A DNA stretch of 64,000 nt, taken from Caballeronia sp. SL2Y3. Lineage in GTDB: Bacteria; Pseudomonadota; Gammaproteobacteria; Burkholderiales; Burkholderiaceae. Numbering within the stretch: position 1 is the stretch's first letter; the number at the start of each line of letters is the position of its first letter. A program made the position numbers and the translations under genes. Location of the stretch: contig NZ_CP084260.1 in assembly GCF_022879575.1 (NCBI RefSeq), forward strand, positions 930,001-994,000. The letters are read 5' to 3'. This document shows, one piece after another, positions 49,535 through 61,238 of the stretch. The notes under the pieces are model-generated. The model searched no databases. It was given only the letters and a program-made list of their open reading frames with translations, and had not been told where the DNA came from.

Positions 49535-50389
49535 TTACGCCTGTGCCGCGCGCTCGGCGGCTTCGATGGTGTTGACGAGCAGCATGGTGATGGTCATCGG
49601 GCCGACGCCGCCCGGCACCGGCGTGATGTAGCCCGCGACTTCCCTGACGCCCGCGAAGTCGACGTCGCCGCACAGTTTGCCGGCTTCATCGCGATTCATG
49701 CCCACGTCGATCACCGTCGCGCCCGGCTTCACCATGTCGGCGGTCAGGATGTTGCGGCGGCCGGTCGCCGCGACGACCACATCCGCGTTGCGTGTGTAGT
49801 GCGCGATATCGCGGGTCTTGCTGTGGCAGATCGTGACGGTCGCGCCCGCTTCGAGCAGCAACAGCGCCATCGGCTTGCCGACGATATTCGAGCGGCCGAT
49901 CACCACCGCATTCGCGCCCGTCAGGTCGATGCCGTGCGCCTCGAACATCTTCATCACGCCATACGGCGTGCACGGGCGAAAGAGCGGCTTGCCGGTCATC
50001 AGCGCGCCCGCGTTCGCGACGTGAAAGCCGTCCACGTCCTTCTCCGGCGCGATGGCTTCGATGACCTTGTGGCTGTCTATATGCGCGGGCAGCGGCAACT
50101 GCACCAGAATGCCGTGGATGGCCGGATCGGCGTTCAACTTCTCGATGTGCGCGAGCAGCTCGCTTTCGGCGAGCGTCGCGGCAAAGCGATCGAACACCGA
50201 ATGGAGCCCGTTGTCCTGGCACGCCTTGACCTTGTTGCGCACGTAGACTTCGCTCGCCGGATTGTCGCCGACGAGCACCACGGCGAGCCCCGGCTTGTGT
50301 CCGCGAGCGGTGAGCGCGGCCGCGCGGGCGGCGACATCGGCGCGAAGAGTCTTGGAGAGGGCGTTACCGTCGATGAGTTGGGCAGTCAT
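49535..50389 (-). CDS. folD: Methylenetetrahydrofolate dehydrogenase/cyclohydrolase
   Basis: FolD interconverts methylene-, methenyl- and formyl-tetrahydrofolate with NADP+. The 284-residue protein has the catalytic Tyr/Lys region [21 protein letters not shown], the conserved [11 protein letters not shown], the nucleotide-binding [17 protein letters not shown] and the final [13 protein letters not shown]. All family hallmarks are present. It may be cotranscribed with prlC. Confidence 0.98.
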   Translation of the reverse strand: MTAQLIDGNALSKTLRADVAARAAALTARGHKPGLAVVLVGDNPASEVYVRNKVKACQDNGLHSVFDRFAATLAESELLAHIEKLNADPAIHGILVQLPLPAHIDSHKVIEAIAPEKDVDGFHVANAGALMTGKPLFRPCTPYGVMKMFEAHGIDLTGANAVVIGRSNIVGKPMALLLLEAGATVTICHSKTRDIAHYTRNADVVVAATGRRNILTADMVKPGATVIDVGMNRDEAGKLCGDVDFAGVREVAGYITPVPGGVGPMTITMLLVNTIEAAERAAQA

Positions 50390-50565
50390 GGCGAATCGGA
50401 ATCGAGATTGGGCGGCGTAGCGAGGAGAGGCGCGCAGGCGATACGTCGTTGTGCCGTGCGTGCCAGGGCGCGCAAGGCGCCTCGAAGAAGGGCGAGATTA
50501 TACCGCCGGGCGCTTTGCGGCGTCCGGCGGCGTGTTGCGAGAGCGTGCCTGCCGTGCGCGTCGAA

Positions 50566-51465
50566 TTACGGCGAGACGGGCTGCCACGAAGGATCGGGAT
50601 CGAACGACCTGATCGACGCCGCCACGCGCGCCGACGCCGGACCGAGGTTCTTCTGATACAGCTGCCCGTCCTGGTCGATCATGAAGGACATCACGCCCGT
50701 TTCGCCGTACTTCGCCGGCCAGGCGATCAGCCCGAAGCCGTCCGCGAGCGCGCCGCCTTGCATGTAGTTCTTCGCGCCGCCTTTCGCGTGCGGCCCTTGC
50801 GCGGTGAGGATGCGGTAGTGATAGCCGTAGTAGCCGCCCGAGGCCGTCGCCTTGTTCGGCATGGCCGCCGCGAGCGGGCCGAGCGGGCTTTCCGGCTCGC
50901 CGGGCGCGGTGTCCCAGTAGAGGCCGTCGTGCTTGCCCGGCGTGCTCACGAAGCGGTCGGCGTAGTGGTTCGTGAGCTTGCGATAGTCGTTCTGCGCATC
51001 GACGTAGGCGAGCGCGACGCGCATCACCGATCGCTCGTTGCGGCCGATGCGCCGGGTCAGCACTTCGTCGCGCGCGGCGGGCATGTCGAAGCGCCAGCCG
51101 CGGCCCGTATCGACGAGCGGAATCGGCAGGGTCCAGCCGCTGTCGCCGGTTTGGATATGCGCGCGCCTGGGGCCGCCGGCCGGCGCGTTATCTTCGACGA
51201 TGGCGTGTCCCTTCGCCCATGAGCCGAGGTACTCGTAGATGTCGTCCTGGCCGATGTTGTCGGTCGGCACGTAGCGCGCGTGGTCCTTGCCGAGCACTTT
51301 GGAGAGCGCGGTTTCGTCGTTCGATGCAATGGCGTCTGTCAGGGCTTGCGCGGCGGCTTCGGGCGTCGGATAGACGGCCTGCGCATGCGCGAGCGAGGCC
51401 GCGAGCAAAAGCGATGCGAAAAGGAAAGGGCGGGGCGATGCGGCAAGTGTCTTCATCGAGATCAT
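50566..51465 (-). CDS. DUF2950 family secreted protein
   Basis: This 299-residue precursor has a signal peptide (FLFASLLLAASLAHAQA). The family segments YPTPEAAAQALTDAIASND, RGWRFDMPAARDEVLTRRIG, SGGYYGYHYRILTAQG and YGETGVMSFMIDQDGQLYQKNLG identify DUF2950. Function is unknown. The start at 51465 has AGGAG six bases upstream. The DUF3300 gene lies 59 bp upstream on the same strand; these two families are commonly neighbours, which suggests a joint envelope role. Confidence 0.9.
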   Translation of the reverse strand: MISMKTLAASPRPFLFASLLLAASLAHAQAVYPTPEAAAQALTDAIASNDETALSKVLGKDHARYVPTDNIGQDDIYEYLGSWAKGHAIVEDNAPAGGPRRAHIQTGDSGWTLPIPLVDTGRGWRFDMPAARDEVLTRRIGRNERSVMRVALAYVDAQNDYRKLTNHYADRFVSTPGKHDGLYWDTAPGEPESPLGPLAAAMPNKATASGGYYGYHYRILTAQGPHAKGGAKNYMQGGALADGFGLIAWPAKYGETGVMSFMIDQDGQLYQKNLGPASARVAASIRSFDPDPSWQPVSP

Positions 51466-51524
51466 CTCGGACTCCTGAGTCGTGGGCATGGGTGTGGCGC
51501 AGCGGGGCGCAGCGGCTCAGCGGT

Positions 51525-53063
51525 TCAGCGGCGATGAAAACCGCCGCCGCCGCCATGGAACCCGCCGCCCCCGCCGCCGCCCTGGAACCCGCCGCCGCGC
51601 TGGATTCCGCCGCCGCCGCTGCCTAGTCCGCCGCCTTGTCGTTCGAGGCCGCCGCCCGCGTTCGGATGCGCGCTCGCGAACGACTGGCGGCTCGCTTGCC
51701 CGCGCTGGATGTCCTGCCGCGCCGCGTTGCCGTCGCCCGCGCCGCGCAGCGCGTTGTCGCGGTTCACGCTCTGCGCGCGCTGATGCAGATCGTTGTTGCC
51801 GGCGCCGCGCGAGTCGCCGCCTTGCCGGATGTTCTGCACGCGCTGGCTCGCCGACTGATTGAGGTTCTGCCCGGTGCGCTGCTGCAGCGTCTGGGCCGCC
51901 TGCGCGCGCGCCTGATCGCGGCCGCGGAACTGATCGCGATTCGCCGCGCCGAGATTCTGGTTGCCGAAGTTCTGCCGGTTGCCGATGTTATTGCGGTTGA
52001 ACTGCGGGTCGTTGCGGTTCCAGCGCACGTTGTTGCTGTTCGCGCTGAGGCGGTTGTTCACGTTGATGTTGTTATAGCGGTTCACATTCACGTTGACGTC
52101 GCGGCGGCCCCAGTCGCAGTCGCCCCATAACGCGTTGGCGACCGCGACGCCGGTGCCGAACGCGAGTCCGGCCGCGAAACCGGAGGCGATCGCATAGCCG
52201 GGCGGCGGCGGCACGTAGACCGGCGGATATGCCGGATACGGCCACGCGCCGTAGACCACGGTCGGGTTATAGGTCGGCACGTAGACCACTTGCGGATTGG
52301 CCGGCACGATCTGGATGGTGCTCTGCTCGACGACCACCTTCTGCTGTTCGCTGCTCTTGAGATTGCCCGCGCTCTGCGCCGCGCGCCGCAGCCGCTGCAC
52401 GGAATCCATCACGTCGCCGGATTGCGCGATGAACGCGTTGCCGAGCTGCGTCACCCAGTCGGGCTTGGACGCCATCGTCGCCAATGCTTGCGGGAACGCA
52501 ACCAGCAATTGCACGCTCGGGTCCCACGGCTCCGACTGCACGGCCTTCACCGCGTCGTCGCCCTTGATGTTCGGATTCGCCTTGGACCATTGCGCGGCCG
52601 CCTGAATGTCCTGCGGATACGTCGAGGCCATCAGCACCTGTGCGAGCAGCGCATCGGGATAAAGTGCGATGGGCGCGACGAGCGCATCGATCTGCTGGTT
52701 CGAGAGCTTCTGGCCGGCGGGCTGTGTCTGAGCGTGCGCGGGCGGCGAATGAAATACGGCGAGCGGCGCGGCGGCAAGCATCGCCGCTAGCGCAAGCACG
52801 CGCGCCGGACGCAGGCGGCACGCGACCGACGGGCATGACGTCTCGTGCAACTTCGAGTCCGCCCGGCGCGCGACATAGCTGCCAAGGCGCAGGAACGTCG
52901 GTGCTTCGACTGACCATCGGCAACTCAACGGATCGAAAGCAGCAGACTCGGATGCGTTCTCGGATCGGCGAAAGAAAGCGGCAAGGGATTCAGACGTTCG
53001 CGCGGGCTTGCGGTGGATGGCGAAACGTTTGCCTGTGCGTGCAGCGGTTGCCTTGTCGCGCAT
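51525..53063 (-). CDS. DUF3300 family secreted protein with low-complexity tail
   Basis: The DUF3300 domain (from about residue 117) includes LSNQQIDALVAPIALYPDALLAQVLMASTYP-type sequence, WSKANPNIKG and VVYVPTYNPTVVYG. After residue 330 the protein becomes Asn/Arg/Gln-rich, ending in Gly-rich repeats with His (GGGFHGGGGGFHRR). The first ATG (53063, GGAG six bases upstream) gives 512 residues, but the signal-like helix VLALAAMLAAAPLAV then sits at 89-103. A TTG at about 52850 would give a normal signal peptide. Function is unknown. Confidence 0.85.
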   Translation of the reverse strand: MRDKATAARTGKRFAIHRKPARTSESLAAFFRRSENASESAAFDPLSCRWSVEAPTFLRLGSYVARRADSKLHETSCPSVACRLRPARVLALAAMLAAAPLAVFHSPPAHAQTQPAGQKLSNQQIDALVAPIALYPDALLAQVLMASTYPQDIQAAAQWSKANPNIKGDDAVKAVQSEPWDPSVQLLVAFPQALATMASKPDWVTQLGNAFIAQSGDVMDSVQRLRRAAQSAGNLKSSEQQKVVVEQSTIQIVPANPQVVYVPTYNPTVVYGAWPYPAYPPVYVPPPPGYAIASGFAAGLAFGTGVAVANALWGDCDWGRRDVNVNVNRYNNINVNNRLSANSNNVRWNRNDPQFNRNNIGNRQNFGNQNLGAANRDQFRGRDQARAQAAQTLQQRTGQNLNQSASQRVQNIRQGGDSRGAGNNDLHQRAQSVNRDNALRGAGDGNAARQDIQRGQASRQSFASAHPNAGGGLERQGGGLGSGGGGIQRGGGFQGGGGGGGFHGGGGGFHRR

Positions 53064-53179
53064 GATCGACTCCGGTGTTGGGGCACGATCAAACTACGGG
53101 CGGGCGCTCATTGGTGTCAACGCGAAACTCGAAATGACGCGTTTCGATTTTGCGGATGCGGCAAGCGAAGCAAACGACA

Positions 53180-53203
53180 GTGGCCGGCATGAAAGCCGGC
53201 CAC
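53180..53203 (-). terminator. Probable terminator after the FixJ-type regulator gene
   Basis: GTGGCCGGC pairs with GCCGGCCAC across a six-base loop, 23 bp past the regulator stop. The T-run is poor, so confidence is moderate. Confidence 0.55.
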
Positions 53204-53225
53204 GCGAGGAAACTGCCGAGACGCT

Positions 53226-53864
53226 TTACTGCTGAGGCTTGTTGGACAGCGCGAGGCGCAACAAATCTGCGACGGTATTCACCGACAGCTTTTCCATGAT
53301 GTTCGCGCGATGCGCTTCCACCGTCTTGATGCTGATGCCGAGGTCGTCCGCGATCTGCTTGTTGAGCCGCCCCGCGATGATGCGCTCGAGCACCTGATGC
53401 TCGCGCGCCGTCAGCTTGCCGAGCCGCTCGGCGGCCGCGCGCTGCTGCTGGACGCTGGTGCTCTCGCTGCGCGCCTTTTCCAGCATGCGCTCGACCAGCT
53501 TGCGCAGTTCCGCCTCGTCGAACGGCTTCTCGATGAAATCCATCGCGCCTTTCTTCATGGTCGAGACGGCCATCGGCACGTCGCCGTGACCCGTGACGAA
53601 GATGATCGGCAGCACGGAGTTGTCCGCGATCAGCTTTTCCTGCAATTCGAGGCCCGTCATGCCGGCCATGCGCACGTCGAGAATCAGGCAGGCGATGGCG
53701 CCGGAATGCGCGATCGGCAGGTAGACGTCGAGGAACGATTCGGCGCTCGAGAAGCATTGCACGCGATAGCCGTTGGCTTCGAGCAGCCAGCGCAAAGAAT
53801 CACGCACGGCCTCGTCATCGTCGACGACAAAGACGGTTTCCTGAGTGGTGACTGGACTGCTCAT
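53226..53864 (-). CDS. FixJ/LuxR-type response regulator
   Basis: The 212-residue regulator has a receiver domain (VVDDDEAV, phospho-acceptor Asp63 in LILDVRMAGM, Lys in FIEKPF) and a LuxR-type HTH (LTAREHQVLERIIAGRLNKQ, then GISIKTVEAHRANIMEKL). The pattern VTGHGDVPMAVSTMKKGAMDF is typical of the FixJ subfamily. GGGAG precedes the ATG, which overlaps the kinase stop by four bases, so the pair is coupled. Targets are unknown; the divergent aceE operon is one candidate by position. Confidence 0.95.
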   Translation of the reverse strand: MSSPVTTQETVFVVDDDEAVRDSLRWLLEANGYRVQCFSSAESFLDVYLPIAHSGAIACLILDVRMAGMTGLELQEKLIADNSVLPIIFVTGHGDVPMAVSTMKKGAMDFIEKPFDEAELRKLVERMLEKARSESTSVQQQRAAAERLGKLTAREHQVLERIIAGRLNKQIADDLGISIKTVEAHRANIMEKLSVNTVADLLRLALSNKPQQ

Positions 53865-56398
53865 AGTTCTCCCGTAACGGTATGTTGTCTCGTATTGGTA
53901 TGTTCGTCGCGCGCGTCGGCGCCCGGTCCGCTCGACCCGTCCGCTTCGCCGATCGGCAGGCTGCAGTGGAAGGTCGCGCCGGTCACGTGGCCGTCCGCCT
54001 CGACGTTGTTCACCACCCACAGCCGCCCGCGATGCGATTCGATGATCGAGCGGCAAATATTCAGGCCCATGCCCATGCCGTCGGATTTCGTGCTGTAGAA
54101 CGGCTCGAACAGACGCTCGGCCGTGGCTTCGTCGACGCCCGGACCCTGATCCACGACGCTGATGCACACGAAACCGCCATCGGTTCGCTGCACGACCACG
54201 CGAATCACCGGATCGACGGCGTTCGGCTTTGCATCATGCATGGCTTCCGCTGCGTTTTTCAACAGGTTGACCAACACTTGTTCGATCAAAACCGGATCGA
54301 CGTAGATCACCGGCATGCGCGAGCGGATCTCGGTGACGATGCGGATCTTGCGCTTGCGCGCTTCGATTTCGGCGAGACCGACCGCGTCCGCGACGATATC
54401 CGCCACGCGCGTGGCCTGGCGCTTGGGCTCGCTGCGCTTCACAAACTCGCGGATGCGCTTGATGATCATGCCCGCGCGCACGGCCTGCTGCGCGGTCTTC
54501 TCCAGCACGGGAAGCAGCGTTTCCTGCGTCATCCGCCCGGACTTCACGAGCGCCACGCAACCCGAGCAGTAGTTGTTGATGGCCGCGAGCGGCTGGTTCA
54601 GCTCGTGCGCGAGCGACGACGCCATCTCGCCCATGGTCATCAGGCGGCTCGTGAACTGCAGCTTCTCTTCCTGCTGATGCGCCAGTTCCTGCGCCTGCTT
54701 GCGCTGTGTGATGTCGGTCGCGATCTGCATCTGCGCGAGGTGGCCGTCCACCCACTGAATGTACTGGCGGCGCACTTCGAACCACTTCTGGATGCCCTCG
54801 ACGTAGACCTCCTGCGCGTCCGCCGAGCTTTCGGTGAGCACCGCGGCGGGCAGGCCCGCGTAGGTGTCGATCATGTCGAGCGTGTCGGACGAACTTTGCG
54901 CGTTGCCGTCGAAGGCCGCGCCCGCCAGTTGCAGGTGTCCGTCCGGGCGAATGCCGAACAGGTGCCGGTAGTAGCGGTTCGCGAACAGCAGTTCGGCTTC
55001 GTCGGCGGCGAGCACGGACACGGCCGCGTCGAGGCTTTCGAGGACGGTCGTGAAGCGTTCGTGCGCGGCGGCGAGTTCCTCGCGGGCGCGCTTCGGCTCC
55101 GTGATGTCCGTCATCGACGACATCCAGCCCGTCTGACGGCCGGAACTGTCGATGAGCGGGGACACATAGAGCCGCGCGTGGAAGAACGAGCCGTCCTTGC
55201 GACGCACGCGCAGTTCGAAGCCGGACGAGGGCGCCTTGCCGCGCAGCGTCATGTCGAGCTGGCGCTGCATCTCCGGGTACGCGTCGCGCGGCCAGTACGG
55301 AAACGGCGCGTTCTTGCCGACGAGATCGCTCTCGTCCCAGCCCGTCATGCGGCAGAACGCGGGATTCACGTGCGTGATGCGGCCGTGCATGTCGAGGACG
55401 CGCATGCCGATCAGCACCGAGTTCTCCATCGCGCGGCGGAAGAAGGCTTCGGCGTAGAGCGCCTGCTGCGCCTCGAAGCGCTGACGCGTGTGCTTCCACA
55501 GGCTCCAGAGGCTCCACAGCACGAAGCACGACAAGCCCGCGACGAGCCACACCAGCGTGTTATTGGTGAAGTTCGTGAGCTGCGGATACGAATACACGCG
55601 CACCGACAGGCCCTGTCCGGGCGGATCGAGCGGCAGGTCGTAGAACATGTCGCGCGGCAGGCGCGGCCGGCTCGACGTGGTCGCGAGCTCGCGATTGTTC
55701 AGATCGGTGATCGAGATCTTGTACTTCGCAGACAGTTCGCTCGGAATGTCGCGCTTCAGAATGCCTTCGATCGAAAAGACGGCCGCGATCGATCCGAGGA
55801 ATTCGCGGTCGCGAAACACGGGCGTCTGCAGCGTGATGTAACCGTTGCCGAGGTCGTCGTAAAGAAGCGGCGAGTAGACCTGGCGGCGCGTGGTGCGCGC
55901 TTCGTCGAACGCGGCCTGCACGGCCTCGTCCATTTGCGTGTCGTTCGGTTTCGCGAGGCGGGAGCCGAGCACCGGCAGCGGCGTGTTGGGCCAGCGCGGC
56001 TTGTGCTCGCTCGTGTACCAGTTCATGTAGAGGATCTCAGGATGCCCCTGCATGATGTCGGTGGACGCGGTCTGGAAGTTTTGCGAGTCGCCGTGGCCCG
56101 CCGCGATGTCGCGCGCGAGGGCCTGGATTTGTTCTTGCGCACCCGTCATGGCAAGACGGATTTGCTGCTGCGCCCACGCGACGTTGCGGTACAGCGTGTC
56201 TTCCTGTTGCTGCTGCTCGCGCCGGTTCAGGCTCCAGAGAATCAGACTCATGACCACCAAAAAAACGATGATGGAGATGAGCGGCGTGAGTAAATAGGAG
56301 TTCGACCACCACGGGCCGTGGTGCCAGCGGGAGGGCGACGAGTCGGTCGGTTTCTTACCGACGCGCGCCGAGCGTTTGATCAGCCGGTCAGTCAACAT
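53861..56398 (-). CDS. PAS-domain sensor histidine kinase (FixL/DctB-like)
   Basis: The 845-residue kinase has a helix at about 35-57, an extracytoplasmic sensor domain of about 220 residues, and a second helix near 280-300. Two PAS domains follow (VLIGMRVLDMHGRITHVNPA near 340 and AAVSVLAADEAELLFANRYY near 460), then HisKA with SLAHELNQPLAAINNY (His598) and the ATPase GMGMGLNICRSIIESH. HELNQPL is typical of the FixL/DctB/NtrY-like class. No heme-binding His could be assigned to the PAS domains, so oxygen sensing is not claimed. It diverges from aceE. Confidence 0.93.
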   Translation of the reverse strand: MLTDRLIKRSARVGKKPTDSSPSRWHHGPWWSNSYLLTPLISIIVFLVVMSLILWSLNRREQQQQEDTLYRNVAWAQQQIRLAMTGAQEQIQALARDIAAGHGDSQNFQTASTDIMQGHPEILYMNWYTSEHKPRWPNTPLPVLGSRLAKPNDTQMDEAVQAAFDEARTTRRQVYSPLLYDDLGNGYITLQTPVFRDREFLGSIAAVFSIEGILKRDIPSELSAKYKISITDLNNRELATTSSRPRLPRDMFYDLPLDPPGQGLSVRVYSYPQLTNFTNNTLVWLVAGLSCFVLWSLWSLWKHTRQRFEAQQALYAEAFFRRAMENSVLIGMRVLDMHGRITHVNPAFCRMTGWDESDLVGKNAPFPYWPRDAYPEMQRQLDMTLRGKAPSSGFELRVRRKDGSFFHARLYVSPLIDSSGRQTGWMSSMTDITEPKRAREELAAAHERFTTVLESLDAAVSVLAADEAELLFANRYYRHLFGIRPDGHLQLAGAAFDGNAQSSSDTLDMIDTYAGLPAAVLTESSADAQEVYVEGIQKWFEVRRQYIQWVDGHLAQMQIATDITQRKQAQELAHQQEEKLQFTSRLMTMGEMASSLAHELNQPLAAINNYCSGCVALVKSGRMTQETLLPVLEKTAQQAVRAGMIIKRIREFVKRSEPKRQATRVADIVADAVGLAEIEARKRKIRIVTEIRSRMPVIYVDPVLIEQVLVNLLKNAAEAMHDAKPNAVDPVIRVVVQRTDGGFVCISVVDQGPGVDEATAERLFEPFYSTKSDGMGMGLNICRSIIESHRGRLWVVNNVEADGHVTGATFHCSLPIGEADGSSGPGADARDEHTNTRQHTVTGEL

Positions 56399-56568
56399 GG
56401 AAGCGATTGTAACGCAGCACCCGATTGTTAATTGGCGTAAAAAGACGGTAAAGACGGCTCATTTGCGGGAAAAGGAGGAGAAACGTCTGAGCAGAAAAAC
56501 CATATGGGACGGTGCATTGCAGCATTTTTTCACATCATGAGATCCGCTCCCATGATTCGAAAAATTCC

Positions 56569-56598
56569 TTGCTACTAGGTCTGGACCCTCTTTAGAAT
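56569..56598 (+). promoter_or_regulatory. Likely sigma-70 promoter of aceE
   Basis: TTGCTA (56569-56574) and TAGAAT (56593-56598) lie 18 bp apart. A start near 56605 leaves a leader of nearly 80 bases. The rest of the 284-bp divergent gap shows no operator I can name. Confidence 0.55.
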
Positions 56599-56682
56599 GC
56601 CGGCACGCGGCCAGTGCCCGAGTCCGTGCGGGCGTGTGTTTTTCGGCTGTTCTTAGAGCGTTCCTCACATCAGGAGACGAGC

Positions 56683-59385
<2,703 letters not shown>

Positions 59386-59414
59386 AGGCATCGCCCCCGA
59401 GCGTTGTGACGCGA

Positions 59415-59437
59415 CCTCTTTCCGAAGCGGAAAGAGG
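59415..59437 (+). other. Intercistronic hairpin between aceE and aceF
   Basis: CCTCTTTCCG pairs perfectly with CGGAAAGAGG across a three-base loop. No T-run follows, so it is not a classical terminator. It may stabilise the upstream mRNA or tune expression of aceF. Confidence 0.6.
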
Positions 59438-59464
59438 CCGCGTGCAACCCAGGAGACACTAATA

Positions 59465-61126
59465 ATGAGTCAAGCGATCGAAGTCAAAGTGCCGGACATC
59501 GGCGATTTCAAGGACATTCCCGTGATCGAGGTGCTGGTCAAGCCGGGCGATGTCGTTGAGCAGGAACAATCCCTCGTCACGCTGGAATCCGACAAGGCCA
59601 CGATGGACGTGCCCAGTTCGTCGGCGGGCACCGTGAAGGAAGTGAAGGTCAAGGTGGGCGACAACGTCTCCGAAGGCACGCTCATCGTCGTGCTGGAAGG
59701 CGGCGCGAACGCTGCGGCGGCTGCGCCTGCCGCGCCCGCGAAAGAAGAAGCGCCCGCACAAACGCAGACGCACTCGCAGCCCGCGCAGGCTTCGGGCGGC
59801 GGCGGCTCGGTGGAAGTGAAGGTGCCGGATATCGGCGACTTCACGGACATTCCGATCATCGAGATCGCCGTCAAGGTCGGGGACAAGGTCGAGAAGGAAC
59901 AGTCGCTCGTCACGCTCGAATCCGACAAGGCGACGATGGACGTGCCGAGCCCGGCTGCGGGCACGGTCAAGGAACTGAAGGTGAAGATCGGCGATACGGT
60001 GTCCGAAGGATCGCTGATTCTCGTGCTCGAAGGCGGCGAAGGCGGTGCTGCCGCAGCGCCAGCGGCAGCAGCGCCGAAGCAGGAAGCGCCGTCGCCCACC
60101 GCAGCGCCGCCGGATGCGCCCGCGAAGCCCGCGCCCGCGAAGGAAGCGCCGTCCGCGCTCGCGCAAGCGCCCGTGATCCCGGCCGGCGACGGCACGCGCA
60201 CGTCGAGCCACGCTTCGCCTTCGGTGCGCAAGTTCGCGCGTGAGTTGGGCGTGGACGTGACGCGCGTGAACGGCACCGGTCCGAAGGGACGCATCACGCA
60301 GCAGGACGTCACCGCATTCGTAAAGGGCGTGATGACGGGGCAGGCCAAGGCGCCCGCCGCGGCAGCCGCGCCGGCGGGCGGTGGCGGCGGCGAGTTGCGG
60401 CTGCTGCCGTGGCCGAAGGTCGATTTCGCGAAGTTCGGTCCGGTCGATCCGAAACCGCTTTCGCGCATCAAGAAGATTTCGGGCGCGAACCTGCATCGCA
60501 ACTGGGTCATGATCCCGCATGTCACGAACAACGACGAAGCGGACATCACCGAGCTGGAAGAGCTGCGCGTCAAGCTGAACAAGGAACACGAGAAAGCGGG
60601 CGTGAAGTTCACGATGCTCGCGTTCGTCATCAAGGCCGTGGTCGCGGCGCTGAAGAAGTTCCCGACCTTCAACGCGAGCCTCGACGGCGACAACCTCGTC
60701 TTCAAGAAGTACTACCACATCGGTTTCGCGGCCGACACGCCGAACGGCCTCGTCGTTCCCGTGATCCGCGATGCGGACAAGAAGGGCCTCGTCGATATCG
60801 CGAAGGAAATGGCCGAGCTGTCGAAGCTCGCGCGCGAAGGCAAGCTGAAGCCGGACCAGATGCAGGGCGGCTGCTTCTCGATCTCGTCGCTGGGCGGCAT
60901 CGGCGGCACGCACTTCACGCCGATCATCAACGCGCCGGAAGTGGCGATCCTCGGGTTGTCGCGCGGCCAGCAAAAGCCGGTGTGGGACGGCAAGCAGTTC
61001 GTGCCGCGTCTCACGCTGCCGCTCTCGCTGTCGTACGACCATCGCGTGATCGACGGCGCGGAGGCCGCGCGCTTCAACGCTTATCTGTCGGCGATTCTGG
61101 CGGATTTCCGTCGCGTGATTCTTTGA
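59465..61126 (+). CDS. aceF: Pyruvate dehydrogenase E2, dihydrolipoyl acetyltransferase
   Basis: E2 carries acetyl groups on lipoyl-lysines and transfers them to CoA. The 553-residue protein has two lipoyl domains: the first at 1-75 with lipoyl Lys44 in ESDKATMDV, the second from about 118. Ala/Pro linkers follow, then a peripheral-subunit-binding domain (SPSVRKFARELGVDVTRVNG) and the catalytic core ending DHRVIDGAEAARF. AGGAG lies before the ATG. The second lipoyl domain is nearly identical to one in lpdA downstream. Confidence 0.98.
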   Translation: MSQAIEVKVPDIGDFKDIPVIEVLVKPGDVVEQEQSLVTLESDKATMDVPSSSAGTVKEVKVKVGDNVSEGTLIVVLEGGANAAAAAPAAPAKEEAPAQTQTHSQPAQASGGGGSVEVKVPDIGDFTDIPIIEIAVKVGDKVEKEQSLVTLESDKATMDVPSPAAGTVKELKVKIGDTVSEGSLILVLEGGEGGAAAAPAAAAPKQEAPSPTAAPPDAPAKPAPAKEAPSALAQAPVIPAGDGTRTSSHASPSVRKFARELGVDVTRVNGTGPKGRITQQDVTAFVKGVMTGQAKAPAAAAAPAGGGGGELRLLPWPKVDFAKFGPVDPKPLSRIKKISGANLHRNWVMIPHVTNNDEADITELEELRVKLNKEHEKAGVKFTMLAFVIKAVVAALKKFPTFNASLDGDNLVFKKYYHIGFAADTPNGLVVPVIRDADKKGLVDIAKEMAELSKLAREGKLKPDQMQGGCFSISSLGGIGGTHFTPIINAPEVAILGLSRGQQKPVWDGKQFVPRLTLPLSLSYDHRVIDGAEAARFNAYLSAILADFRRVIL

Positions 61127-61238
61127 TCGTGGCGCGCGTCCGGGCTTGTCCGTCCGAACGCGCGGCCCAGCCGACGGCGGAACCGCGCGCGCCGCGATGC
61201 GCGTGCCGGTTCCATCCGCTCTTCTCTTAGGGGACACC

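Noticed and set aside
53861..56398. Oxygen-sensing FixL assignment for the PAS kinase
   Set aside because: HELNQPL and the FixJ-type partner resemble the FixL system, but no heme-ligand His pattern could be placed in either PAS domain and an extracytoplasmic sensor domain is present, so the signal is left open.
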